Shown: positions 11,540-22,162, counted from the first letter of the stretch. The stretch: DNA of 64,000 nt from Cordylochernes scorpioides (GCA_030710605.1 CP092868.1:31437363-31501362), one strand, 5' to 3'. Notes: generated from the sequence alone by a model not told the origin. Made by a program: numbers and translations.

Positions 11540-12065
11540 CCAAGAGGAACAGTCAGGATGTAGAGTTTTCCAGTACCTCTCTGCACCTTGAAAGACCTTT
11601 AAAAGTTCTCACAAAATACAGGCAGTCGTGGTCGAGGCAGAGTGGAAAAGCTTGGGGATATCCACACAAAAAACGAAGACACAGTTGCACTAAGAAAGTT
11701 CCATTAACAGATAAAAGCTGAGCTAGGAGCGAAAAGATGGAGATAGACGAGTTCTTCCTAACTACATGTTGGATGAGATCGACATAACATACGACCGACG
11801 CGGCTTGCACTAAGGGTGAACTAAACTAAACTGAACTGAACTGTACTGAGCTGTCAAGTCACTGTAAGGTGATGTATTTATAGGTTAAAGACGGGGCGAC
11901 CTTATGTGACAGGGGCGTTTGAGAAAGGGCGCCTTTACCTGTCCAGGTGTGAGAGGGGTCTCTGCATTCCACCACATGTGACAGTGTGGGTGGCCTTGTT
12001 TGTGGGAATTGTAAATCGACCTGATTTATGACTTCCATCTTTAGACTTTGTTGTTTTGGCAATAC
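11540..12065 (-). mobile_element. LTR-like segment, possible solo LTR
   Basis: GC-richer than its flanks, with a minus-strand TATA/initiator pair and no supported ORF. The terminal TG/CA boundaries are unclear. It could instead be a dead promoter region of a host gene. Confidence 0.3.
11845..11882 (-). promoter_or_regulatory. candidate TATA box plus TCAGT initiator
   Basis: Minus strand TATAAATA at 11882-11875. The first TCAGT (arthropod initiator word) follows at 11849-11845, about 35 nt from the TATA start, and further CAGT copies lie downstream. Spacing suits RNA polymerase II initiation. Confidence 0.35.
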
Positions 12066-12069
12066 TATG

Positions 12070-12640
12070 CTCGATCTCTGCTTTAGCTCAACTCTTAAAT
12101 CTATTACAGATTTTATTTATTTATCCACTTTGTACAAATTACATTACATAGGGCGATGCAATGACACAGATTAATCATGCGCATAATTATTTATAGATGT
12201 GTTTCTATATACAACATGACAATCTTATTACAAGTTATATAGACAGTATAGGGTTGTTGGTTTAAATTACCATATATATATATATTCAACAATACTAATT
12301 TTATAAGTAAATATATTATATATATATATTGTTTATATATAATCAGAATTCATTTATTCAAATATATAATAGTTTGATTCCATTCTATTTCCCACGGCGT
12401 TCAACTGTGAAATTAAAATGTTAATTAAGGTAATTTTAGAGAGACGGGAGAGAGAATATTGTAATTAAAACAAATTAATTAAAATGGATGGTGGAAATCA
12501 CGCATGAAAGATCGGGAGGCTGTTCCAGATGAATGGAGCATGAATGGGAGAGACAGCTTGATATGGGGAACTGTGCACAGAATGTGTTCATTGGATTGGG
12601 TGCATTGATGGGATTTACAACTTGGGATAGGTGTTATAAG
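12070..12640. other. no recognisable feature
   Basis: AT-rich then moderately mixed sequence. I see no gene or known repeat. Confidence 0.3.
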
Positions 12641-15015
12641 GGACTGGTGAGTATAACATCACTCAAACAGGATGATTGTGATAGGTATTGTAACACTAGA
12701 TCAACAGGCTGAATGTGATAGGTATTGTAAGACTAGATCAGCAGGCTAACTGTGATTGGTATTGTAAGACTAGATCAACAAGAGATACTGTAACACCAGT
12801 TCAACAAGAGATACTGTAACACCAGTTCAACAAGAGATACTGTAACACCAGTTCAACAAGAGATACTGTAACACCAGTTCAACAAGAGATACTGTAACAC
12901 CAGTTCAACAAGAGATACTGTAACACCAGTTCAACAAGAGATACTGTAACACCAGTTCAACAAGAGATACTGTAACACCAGTTCAACAAGAGATACTGTA
13001 ACACCAGTTCAACAAGAGATACTGTAACACCAGTTCAACAAGAGATACTGTAACACCAGTTCAACAAGAGATACTGTAACACCAGTTTAACAAGAGATAC
13101 TGTAACACCAGTTTAACAAGAGATACTGTAACACCAGTTCAACAAGAGATACTGTAACACCAGTTCAACAAGAGATACTGTAACACCAGTTCAACAAGAG
13201 ATACTGTAACACCAGTTCAACAAGAGATACTGTAACACCAGTTCAACAAGAGATACTGTAACACCAGTTCAACAAGAGATACTGTAACACCAGTTCAACA
13301 AGAGATACTGTAACACAAGTTCAACAAGAGATACTGTAACACCAGTTCAACAAGAGATACTGTAACACCAGTTCAACAAGAGATACTGTAACACCAGTTC
13401 AACAAGAGATACTGTAAAACAAGTTCAACAAGAGATACTGTAACACCAGTTCAACAAGAGATACTGTAACACCAGTTCAACAAGAGATACTGTAACACCA
13501 GTTCAACAAGAGATACTGTAACACCAGTTCAACAAGAGATACTGTAACACCAGTTCAACAAGAGATACTGTAACACCAGTTTAACAAGAGATACTGTAAC
13601 ACCAGTTCAACAAGAGATACTGTAACACCAGTTCAACAAGAGATACTGTAACACAAGTTCAACAAGAGATACTGTAACACAAGTTCAACAAGAGATACTG
13701 TAACACCAGTTCAACAAGAGATACTGTAACACCAGTTTAACAAGAGATACTGTAACACCAGTTTAACAAGAGATACTGTAACACCAGTTCAACAAGAGAT
13801 ACTGTAACACCAGTTCAACAAGAGATACTGTAACACAAGTTCAACAAGAGATACTGTAACACCAGTTCAACAAGAGATACTGTAACACCAGTTCAACAAG
13901 AGATACTGTAACACCAGTTCAACAAGAGATACTGTAACACCAGTTCAACAAGAGATACTGTAACACCAGTTCAACAAGAGATACTGTAACACCAGTTCAA
14001 CAAGAGATACTGTAACACCAGTTCAACAAGAGATACTGTAACACCAGTTCAACAAGAGATACTGTAACACCAGTTTAACAAGAGATACTGTAACACCAGT
14101 TCAACAAGAGATACTGTAACACCAGTTCAACAAGAGATACTGTAACACCAGTTCAACAAGAGATACTGTAACACAAGTTCAACAAGAGATACTGTAACAC
14201 AAGTTCAACAAGAGATACTGTAACACCAGTTCAACAAGAGATACTGTAACACCAGTTCAACAAGAGATACTGTAACACCAGTTCAACAAGAGATACTGTA
14301 ACACAAGTTCAACAAGAGATACTGTAACACCAGTTCAACAAGAGATACTGTAACACCAGTTCAACAAGAGATACTGTAACACCAGTTCAACAAGAGATAC
14401 TGTAACACCAGTTCAACAAGAGATACTGTAACACCAGTTCAACAAGAGATACTGTAACACAAGTTCAACAAGAGATACTGTAACACAAGTTCAACAAGAG
14501 ATACTGTAACACCAGTTCAACAAGAGATACTGTAACACCAGTTCAACAAGAGATACTGTAACACCAGTTCAACAAGAGATACTGTAACACCAGTTCAACA
14601 AGAGATACTGTAACACCAGTTCAACAAGAGATACTGTAACACCAGTTCAACAAGAGATACTGTAACACCAGTTCAACAAGAGATACTGTAACACCAGTTC
14701 AACAAGAGATACTGTAACACCAGTTCAACAAGAGATACTGTAACACCAGTTCAACAAGAGATACTGTAACACCAGTTCAACAAGAGATACTGTAACACAA
14801 GTTCAACAAGAGATACTGTAACACAAGTTCAACAAGAGATACTGTAACACCAGTTCAACAAGAGATACTGTAACACCAGTTCAACAAGAGATACTGTAAC
14901 ACCAGTTCAACAAGAGATACTGTAACACCAGTTCAACAAGAGATACTGTAACACCAGTTCAACAAGAGATACTGTAACACCAGTTCAACAAGAGATACTG
15001 TAACACCAGTTCAAC
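12640..15015. repeat. 26-bp minisatellite (about 86 copies)
   Basis: From about 12775 the unit AGAGATACTGTAACACCAGT + TCAACA repeats almost perfectly to 15015. It is preceded by three longer, diverged units of about 40 bp (ggtattgtaa.actagatcaa). Variants are few: TTTAAC for TTCAAC, and ACACAAGT for ACACCAGT. Adjacent double ACACAAGT units recur near 13651/13678, 14171/14197, 14460/14485 and 14800/14825, so blocks larger than one unit were duplicated. Confidence 0.9.
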
Positions 15016-15054
15016 GAGCCTACTGATTTTTTTTTTATGTCAGTATATATATAT

Positions 15055-15125
15055 ACACACAAAGCTTTATTAAGACCACCGGTCTTATACAGATTCATCA
15101 TAGGAAGAAAGGAAACATAGATGGA
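15055..15125 (-). mobile_element. LINE (CR1/L2-like) 3' tail
   Basis: Minus strand reads GTATAAGACCGGTGGTCTTA then ATAAAGCTTT: a GACC/GGTC hairpin before AATAAA, as at 54680-54800. Confidence 0.5.
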
Positions 15126-15647
15126 GCTCCTATACTCCAGACAACACAGCACCCAACAACAGCTTCCAGGTCCGACGTATGTCCAGTGGCCACACCGTGC
15201 ATACGTCAAGATTAATGTATCACTGAACAAGCGAGTGTGGAATCAGCCGCGTTCTAGTCTTCGCTTTCCTCGTCAAAATGGACCACGGCATTCGGCGATT
15301 CTATTAATCTCCTCCGAACGGTGACCCAGAGCCTACTAAAATAGGTATTGAAGGTTCAAAACACCAAGGACATATCGTGCCTGTCCTTTATCTCCCAAAG
15401 TTTCTGTTCCGCCCATTTAAAGGATATACACAAAAGGCCTTTGTTATTCCAACAATCCTTCTCTTTTGTGATTCCAGTTTGATTGTTAACCATCCTAAAA
15501 TATATTTAAATATAACAAGAACTTCAAAATATAATAAAAATTTATAAGAAAATCGTGTCCAATTAAAAATAATTAATGGTTAAACATCTTTATTATATGA
15601 AAAAATAGTACAAATGTGAAATTGAACTGGGATAAGGTGAATACATT

Positions 15648-15875
15648 AAGAAAAAGCATCTCTTTATCGTGCAACTGAAAGTTGCTGATGGCTCGCACCA
15701 TCTATCGGAATACCACGCTTACGTGGTTAGCTTTTCTTGATTAATCAAGAATGGTTATTTAGCCAATTCTTGAATAATTAAAAATCAGCGAATAGTTGAT
15801 ATTTATTCCGATAGATGGCGCCTGCCATCAGCAACTTTAAGTTGTACGATATGTAGATGCCTTTTTCTTAATCTT
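15648..15875. mobile_element. family S MITE (GATAGATGGCGC type), full copy
   Basis: Inverted ends 'catctctttatcgtgcaact' and 'agttgtacgatatgtagatg' around a 'gttgctgatggc...gccatcagcaac' pair. Related copies: 15967-16085, 17155-17310, 36945-37160, 46378-46580. Confidence 0.55.
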
Positions 15876-15966
15876 TATTATAGTTTTCATTATTTTTGAT
15901 TTGTTTATTATATACATATTTCTCTTTTATTTATTTGACTTTTATATCAGCATGATAAACTTTGAA

Positions 15967-16085
15967 AAAAAGGCATCTCCTTATCGTGCAACTGAAAGTT
16001 GCTGATGACTTGCGCCATCTATCGGAATAAATATCAACTATTCTCGTTGATTTTTAATTATTCCAGAATTATGCCTTTTTTTTTT
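15967..16085 (+). mobile_element. family S MITE, half copy
   Basis: Left half only (gttgctgatgacttgcgcca), ending in 'ttccagaattatgcc'. Confidence 0.45.
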
Positions 16086-16368
16086 CATAAGTATGCACCT
16101 TATCCCAGTACAATATCATATTTGTACTATTTTTTCACAATAATTAACTTTGCCATTTTATTTGCCATTTTTATATTTTCCATTGTAGTGTTACGTAATA
16201 TTTTTAGTCTATATCATTTGCACACCTAAATATATTATCAAAGAAAATAAAAATGATTTGAATTGAGATTGTGGTTTTTTCTATAGAAATCATTAATCCT
16301 TTAATTTGATTCTCTGAACGAGTATAACATTCTATTTACAAGTATACATTGTACATATCTTGTATATG

Positions 16369-16914
16369 TTATAGAACCTCCTTGTAAAGGACACCTAATT
16401 GCAGAGTCAAAGTATCCTTTAGAGAGAGGTGTCCTCTTACCAGAGAGTTACTAAATAGTAAAAATGGCAATTTTGCAAATGAAAACTGTCCTTTGTAGAG
16501 AGGTGTCTTCTTACCGGAGAGTTACTAAATAGTAAAAATGGTAATTTTGTAAATGAATACTGTCCTTTGTGGAGAGGTGTCTTCTTACCGGAGTGTTACT
16601 AAATAGCAAAATGGTAATTTTGTAAATGAATACTGTCCTTCGTAGAGAGGTGTCTTCTTACCGGAGAGTTACTAAATAGTAAAAATGGTAATTTTTCAAA
16701 TGAAGGCTGTCTTTTGTAGAGAGGTGTCCTCTTACCGGAGAGTTACTAAATAGTAACAATGGTAATTTTGCAAATGAAAACTGTCCTTTGTGGAGAGGTG
16801 TCCTCTTACCGGATAGTTGCTAAATAGTAAAAATGGTAATTTTGCAAATGAAAACTGTCCTTTGTAGAGAGGTGTCCTCCTGCGTGAGTGTCGTCTTATG
16901 AAGGTTTTACTGTA
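16369..16914. mobile_element. pogo-like MITE with internal ~85-bp tandem repeats
   Basis: Left end 'tatagaacctccttgtaaag' and right end 'aaggttttactgta' are loosely inverted. Between them about six units carry 'gagaggtgtcctcttaccgg' and 'agttactaaatagtaaaaat'. A single-unit copy lies at 52182-52335. Confidence 0.55.
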
Positions 16915-17154
16915 TTTAATATAATATAAAATATAGAAAATTTGATATGTTTTTTTTTCTAAATGTAGATTCTGTGTGCATTTGTGTTTCCAATATATAT
17001 TTATTAATCTTAATAAAATATTTGACAGAAGCAAACTGGATCAAAGAATGAAGAATATATATTTTAAAGTCAAAATGTGAGGTTTAAACAAAAATTAATC
17101 CGTGGAAAAAATAAGAATGAAGAATATAGAATTAGAAAGAAAAACATTTTCTAG

Positions 17155-17310
17155 TTTTTCAACTTAACAATGATGATGGCTTGCACCATCTAACGGAATA
17201 TATATCAATTAAGTGTAGGATTTATCTTTATTTCAATGTATCGGCCAAAAATATAATAAATCAACATCTAATTTCTGTTTATTGTGATAGATGACGCAAA
17301 CCATCAGCAA
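17155..17310. mobile_element. family S MITE copy
   Basis: 'gatgatggcttgcaccatct' on the left and 'gatgacgcaaaccatcagca' on the right in inverse orientation. Confidence 0.4.
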
Positions 17311-17396
17311 AGTTGAGCTTCATAATCGTACAGGAGAAGCTTTTGATTCATATCATCTTTGTGATTCGATAAATTGTTCTCCATGTTCTTTTTATT

Positions 17397-17496
17397 NNNN
17401 NNNNNNNNNNNNNNNNNNNNNNNNNNNNNNNNNNNNNNNNNNNNNNNNNNNNNNNNNNNNNNNNNNNNNNNNNNNNNNNNNNNNNNNNNNNNNNNN
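17397..17496. other. assembly gap (100 N)
   Basis: Exactly 100 N characters, the usual placeholder for a gap of unknown size. Any frame across it is meaningless. Confidence 0.98.
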
Positions 17497-17689
17497 TTAG
17501 CATAAATGGTAAATTAATAGGTTGTTGTTGTTGTTGTTTATCCCTCAAGTCGTTTAAACGATCTCCATTAGTCCCAGAGGTATTTTTTTGAGGATTAGCC
17601 ATCATGGAGAAGGAAAGTTGCTGTTGGTCTGAAGAACTGGAAGTACCACTCAGTGTGACTTTGATTCTTAGTTTACTTGAAACCCATTT

Positions 17690-17935
17690 CTAAGATTCCA
17701 TCCTTCAGTGTTGCATATAAAAGCAGAATGATCCAATACAGTATTAGAGCTCTGAGAAGCGGTCTGGTGGATTAAATTGGCGAAACCGCTGGGAGGGTTC
17801 ACCACTGATGAGCCAAGCCCTCCCAATATATTTTTTCATCGCAGTAAGGACAGTAGAAGTTCGTTTTATGTATAAAAGAAACATTCGCGCTCTTAAATCC
17901 TTTTGTTTATATGTATATATGGCGCGTTATTGCTT
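17690..17935 (-). repeat. family H dispersed repeat, copy 1
   Basis: First of two tandem H copies. TTGGC/GCCAA subfamily of the covarying stem. The spacer to copy 2 (17940-18035) has a 'ctgaagagcattgctcgaag' hairpin-GAA motif at 17963-17985. Confidence 0.7.
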
Positions 17936-18035
17936 TGTGTTAATTTATTCCTAACTGGCCTTGTCTTTATAGTTTGCTGAAGAGCATTGCTCGAAGCAAA
18001 TATTTGAATGTAATTCTACTGTCCTATAAGCTTAT

Positions 18036-18320
18036 GTCCATAGTTTACTTGAAAACCATTTATAAGATTCCATCCTTCAGTGTAGCATATAAAAGCAGAA
18101 TGATCCAATATAGTATTAGAGCTCTGAGAAGCGGTCTGGTGGATTAAATTGGGGAAACCGCTGGGAGGGTTCACCACTGATGAGCCAAGCCCTCCCAATA
18201 TATTTTTTCATCGCAGTAAGGACAGTAGAAGTTCGTTTTATGTATAAAAGAAGCATTCGCGCTTTTAAATCCTTTTGTTTATATGTATAGATGGCGCGTT
18301 ATTGCTTTGTGTTAATATAT
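18036..18320 (-). repeat. family H dispersed repeat, copy 2
   Basis: Nearly identical to copy 1, so the pair arose by a recent tandem duplication of about 345 bp. It ends at 'gtgttaatatattct' where the Penelope remnant begins. Confidence 0.7.
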
Positions 18321-18321
18321 T

Positions 18322-19182
18322 CTCACCGCTTTAAACTCTTACCATCCGGATCTACTTTTTACACACAACCCGTCCCGCTCTAACTGTATTCCATTTTTAG
18401 ACATTTTTATTATTAACACCGATGATAAATTCCACACAACGGTCTTTCAGAAACCCGGCTTTACCCCCTCGTACCTACATTTTTCATCCCACGCCCCCGT
18501 CTCCCATAAGATCACCACCGTCCGAACTCTTTCCAAACGTATCTACACCCACTGTTCCCTCCCTTTCTTTAAAAATATCGAGAGGCGCACGGTCTACTCG
18601 CATCTCTTGTCCGCGGGCTATCCACGCAGTTTTATCGACCGACATTTTTTCACCACCAATCAAAAAAGAACCACACCTCCTTTATTTAAAAGCACCTGCG
18701 TCCTCCCATACTCCACCACGAATTCCGGTATTGGTTCCTTTTTACGTAAATTCGGCATTCGCACTCTTTACAAGTGCACACCTTCCCTTTACACCTTCCT
18801 ACGACATCCAATCACAAAAAGCTCCGCCAAACGTAACCCCCAATCCCTTTCTAACGCCGTTTACAAAATTCCTTGTAATGATTGCGATTTATGCTACATT
18901 GGAGAAACAGGCCGAACAATCGCCATCAGAGCCAGTGAACACGCCCGCAACATCCGCTCGAAAGACAAAAAATCGCTCATATACCAACATATCGCCGAAT
19001 CCGGACATTCCTTCAATCTCGACAATACAACCCCCGTTTATAGCGATATAGCAAATAAATACCAACGCTTAGTTCTCGAAGCCCTTGTCTCCAATACTAC
19101 ACCCAGCCTCAACAGAAAGATTGACCTCCCGCCCCAATATTCTGCTTTTTATTCTATACCAACAGATACACCTCCTTCGTAA
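18322..19182 (+). pseudogene. 5'-truncated Penelope-like element: RT C-terminal part and GIY-YIG endonuclease
   Basis: One frame is open from 18322 to the stop after 19182. It starts inside the reverse transcriptase: the IPFLDIFI block and the following Y-L-H-F-S-S-H-A-P stretch match the RT C-terminal region of Penelope-like elements. The first Met is at 18607, but this is not a real start because the copy is cut at its 5' end. Near the C-terminus are a CNDC zinc-binding pair and YIGETGR, the second half of a GIY-YIG nuclease, with VYK in place of the GIY part just before. GIY-YIG plus RT is diagnostic of endonuclease-bearing Penelope elements. The frame has no internal stop, so the insertion is fairly young, but about two thirds of the ORF (RT core) is missing. 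The overlapping 209-aa frame at 18422-19051 is a shadow. Confidence 0.8.
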
Positions 19183-19535
19183 CTTTTAACTTTATCTTTA
19201 TTCCGCTGTTTTTATATTCTCGTTTATATTCTTATTTTTATTTTTATTCTTGCTTTTGTCTTCGCCTCTAGTTTTCCGCCTTTTTCCCTTCATCCTAGGT
19301 ATGCAGATTTTCTTAAATCTATATATTGTACACTTTTAAATATTTTTATTACTGGCATGCAAATCTCAAATCTTTTTAATCTTTTATTTCTTGTTTAATA
19401 TTTTTTATGCTAAACTGTCGCTTATAAATATAGCATCTCCTTCTCATTCATGTCAATACCTGATGAAGGACGGCTGACGTCCGAAAGCTCGTATACTGCT
19501 TAATAAAGAAACTTACCACGTTCCTCTTAATCTCT
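19183..19535 (+). mobile_element. Penelope-like element 3' region
   Basis: AT-rich 3' UTR following the endonuclease stop. It ends with the hammerhead-like motif and 'taataaagaaacttacc' before a TA-rich flank. Confidence 0.6.
19456..19494 (+). ncRNA. minimal hammerhead ribozyme candidate
   Basis: CTGATGA at 19460-19466, one extra A, stem II GGACG (19468-19472) with CGTCC (19478-19482), GAAA 19483-19486, then GCTC. Stem I is ATAC 19456-19459 with GTAT 19491-19494. There is no separate stem III. Instead AGCT (19486-19489) is self-complementary and could form helix III between two RNAs, the dimer architecture reported for Penelope-like elements of animals. Predicted cleavage would be after C19490. 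The extra A next to stem II is a deviation from the canonical core. Confidence 0.6.
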
Positions 19536-19559
19536 CTTTTTATATATATATATGTTTTT

Positions 19560-19755
19560 TAAAAATGGCATATCCCGACCAGGAGCACATGTGCTTCACA
19601 GAAGGCAAAGCGCCATCCGGTGGAACAGAAATCAACTAAACACTGACCTAGCCCGCTCCCCGATATTTGGCCAACCCAATTTCTTGATAAATCAAGAAAA
19701 GCCATCCACGAACGCGTTTCACGCTTTTTGGCGCTCGTCAGCGTGGAGTAGGCTG
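19560..19755 (+). mobile_element. family Q MITE copy
   Basis: 'cagaaggcaaagcgccatcc' followed by the TTTCTTGATAAATCAAGAAA palindrome and 'gcgctcgtcagcgtggagta'. Both frames of 76-79 aa across it are shadows. Confidence 0.5.
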
Positions 19756-19889
19756 AACCACTGCGTGTGGTGTGTATATATTGAAGCATAGGGCGCCTCT
19801 ACCTTCAATGGGGCGCCCTATGATTCTATGGATCAATTTACTCCCGGCAAATTTTCCATATACACGTATATAACACATATGAGTCTTCT

Positions 19890-20040
19890 TAAAAATTAAA
19901 CAATTATCTACTGCCCTTACTGCAATGAAATTATTTTTTCTTTGCAATAAGGGCAGTAGATAATTGTTTAATTTATAAAAGAATCACACGCTTCTAAAAT
20001 AGTGTAAATTCTCATAACAGATGGCGCGCTAATGCATCAT
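19890..20040. repeat. family H flank, inverted pair
   Basis: 'ctactgcccttactgcaatg' and its inverse 'ttgcaataagggcagtagat' lie head to head without the structured core, followed by 'agatggcgcgctaatgcatc'. Confidence 0.5.
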
Positions 20041-20163
20041 AATATATATATGTTATATTATTTTATTTAAAATTATAATTTCATAGATTCAAATACTCTG
20101 TTGAATCGACCGCCAGAGGTCACTCTTCCCCTATAAAAACTCGTTGTTGCTTTATCCCAACGG

Positions 20164-20240
20164 CGTCCAGGGTAGCCTAGTGGTCATGGCATCTGCCCGG
20201 TGAAGCGGAAGGTCGTGGGTTCGATTCCCATCCCTTGACA
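20164..20240 (+). repeat. tRNA-like SINE head (family 2, Thr-like)
   Basis: B box GGTTCGATTCC and an acceptor-like CCAGGG...CCCTTGACA pair. Anticodon-arm words TCTGC and GCGGA enclose a slightly longer loop than normal. Same head at 32148-32222 (minus) and 40936-41010. Not a functional tRNA because acceptor pairing is imperfect and it sits inside repeats. Confidence 0.6.
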
Positions 20241-20396
20241 CTTTTTGCCCAGGCCTGTGGAGGCATTGAAAAAAGAATAATATCCCAATGGCCTTAACGC
20301 TCCGACGCTCTCCCGCCATGGATTCCTGCAAGAAGAAGAAGAAGAAAGCCCTCTCAACCCTCGGTTGACATCGCGGCTCTTGTTGAAGAAGACAAC

Positions 20397-20678
20397 ATGG
20401 ACATCTCCCGCCACTACCAAATCCTGAAATCCCTCGGCCAGCCCTCCCTAGCAGCTCTTCACCTGGACCTTGTTCGCTTCATTGAGCAGCGGACGGAAAT
20501 AATCAAGTGCCTAGTTAGGGATGTGAAGAACCTCGCGGGCACCGTGAATGACTTCATGGAGCTGGATGAAATCATGGATGCCCAAATGCCCAAGAAAACA
20601 TGCCAAACCACTCAAACTAGCCCTGCTCCCACCTGCAAGGACTCTAGCGCTCAGACCGAGCTCATCAAGCCTGCCTGA
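20397..20678 (+). CDS. hypothetical 93-aa protein
   Basis: Met-start frame with strong codon-third-position G/C, unlike the surroundings. The N-terminal half is predicted helical and leucine-rich (KSLGQPSLAALHLDLVRF). The C-terminal third is rich in Thr, Pro, Cys and Lys. The same frame stays open upstream of this Met for at least 25 codons, through a lysine-coding AAG run, so the true N-terminus may be longer or spliced. I recognise no family. It may be a short ORF1 of the surrounding element or a shortened exon. Confidence 0.35.
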   Translation: MDISRHYQILKSLGQPSLAALHLDLVRFIEQRTEIIKCLVRDVKNLAGTVNDFMELDEIMDAQMPKKTCQTTQTSPAPTCKDSSAQTELIKPA

Positions 20679-21214
20679 ATTAGGGTATACTCCGCGGTAA
20701 CTCAAAGACTTTATTTTCAACAGGAGCACTTGGCGAGCTTGCCTGGAGTTCCTAAAGGCCTCTGATAGACTTAAGCCACGCGTCCGCGCGGAGGATTCCG
20801 ATCACCTGAGTGACTCGGACTCCTCACCTCATGGTTAACACCGGTCATTGGCGGCCGCTCGTAGACGTAACTCTGGCATGTGCCGCTGTTTAAGATCGGT
20901 TTCGCGACCTGCCTTGCGTATGTGATTGCCCCTGACGCTGTCTCTGTAACCCAAGGACAGAGGGCAAATGGTTTGGCGATTCGACGGCGTGGACTGCTCG
21001 AGAAATCGACTTACGCAGCGACCCATTTGAACGCGCTATGCAATCTATGGTGTACTTTTCTGGTTGGTTGTCTTAGTACTGGTACCCTCACCAGTAATCT
21101 TATCTAAAACATTTATATATTCATTGTCACAAAAAAATCTTATCTTTTCCCACCAGTTGCTGAATCATTCTCGCTTTATCTAATATTCCTATTTAAACAA
21201 CAGCTGTCTTTCTT

Positions 21215-21330
21215 TTATTTTACCTGGCCTGGGGAATCTTACCTTTTTGAACAGCCTTGGGTGCGTGCAGCACCTTGGTACTTTGACATTGTGCATTGCG
21301 GCATGTCTGCCTGCTACACCTTTTGGGCTT
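21215..21330 (+). mobile_element. Penelope-associated block, copy 1
   Basis: Contains 'cctggcctggggaatcttac' and 'agcaccttggtactttg'. Matches the complement of 45596-45745, where the block lies next to a GAAAGCTC motif. Confidence 0.45.
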
Positions 21331-21479
21331 AAAAATCATATACTTTAATCATTGCGGTATGTCTGCTCTCCACGGTCACCCCCGGGCTCAACACCATTGA
21401 ACCCGTTTCTGCCACCCCCTGAACTCCGCGGATCACTTTATGCGTCCATCGGGGCTCAAAAATCATTTATTTTGGTTAG

Positions 21480-21755
21480 CAGCCCCGTAAATAAAGATAT
21501 TTTCTCTATCCCAATGGCCGGCTCAAAACTTTTGTACAATACATAAATAATCTTTTGTTTTCCTTATTCTACTCGACTTAAGCCAGGCATTATTTTTATC
21601 AAATTATGTATTTTATATATTCCTTAGCTCAAATAAATAAATCTATGATCTTCAATATTATTATTCTTTCAAGATTGTTAACCAAGACTGCATTAACATA
21701 GTTTAATCCTCAAAATAATCAAAATTCAAGCAGAAAATCTCTATTTATTTTTATT
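21480..21755 (-). repeat. inverse copy of the 10180-10420 repeat
   Basis: Complement contains 'ttctgcttgaattttgatta' and 'catagtttaatgc'-type words in the same order as at 10180-10420, with scattered differences. Confidence 0.5.
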
Positions 21756-21806
21756 TATAACATATATATATATAGATGGAAAATTTGCCGGGAGGAAATT
21801 AATCCA

Positions 21807-22150
21807 TGGAAGCAATGGTCGCCTCTCCCGTCAAAATAAACGTCAGTATCTGACGTTACCATCTATGTTTTGCCAAAAGATTTGGCCCAGCCACATTGCC
21901 AGCAAAACACCTCTTTGGTAGATTGTGAGGATTCCATTAGATCCCGTGTGGATCTCATGGAATAAAGTCCGCCCTAGACTGACGAGGGCCATTAGCCCGA
22001 AACCATGGTCTCTAGGTGGACGCTTATCAGTTTGCCAAAGTTGGTGTTGTGGCTTTGTCACCGACCCGATGCCGCTAGTTGTGGCGACGGTCAATAGATG
22101 GCGTCAGATACTGACGCTTATTTTGACGGGAGAGGCGACCATTGCTTCCA
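21807..22150. mobile_element. family T foldback element, copy 1
   Basis: Ends TGGAAGCAATGGTCGCCTCT and its complement at 22131-22150. The interior word 'ccatggtctctaggtggacg' is shared with copy 2 at 31111-31366. Right-arm symmetry is longer than left, so internal sequence has been added here. Non-coding. Confidence 0.7.
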
Positions 22151-22162
22151 TATATATATATA

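Larger units (their letters stand above)
20160..21560 (+). other. GC-richer segment, possible retroposon
   Basis: About 1.4 kb clearly richer in G+C than its surroundings. It opens with a tRNA-like sequence, has a 93-aa ORF, and near its 3' side holds a block (21215-21330) that recurs inverted at 45596-45745 beside a hammerhead-like motif. I read it as a non-autonomous or truncated element. Confidence 0.4.

Noticed and set aside
12775-15015. CRISPR-like array of 26-bp repeats
   Set aside because: Units are contiguous with no unique spacers, no cas genes are present, and the DNA is eukaryotic.
17291-17605. ORFs running through the N gap
   Set aside because: The sequence is unknown there; the X-filled frames carry no information.
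18422-19051. 209-aa Pro/Ser/Thr-rich ORF
   Set aside because: It overlaps the Penelope RT/GIY-YIG frame, whose motifs make it the real one.
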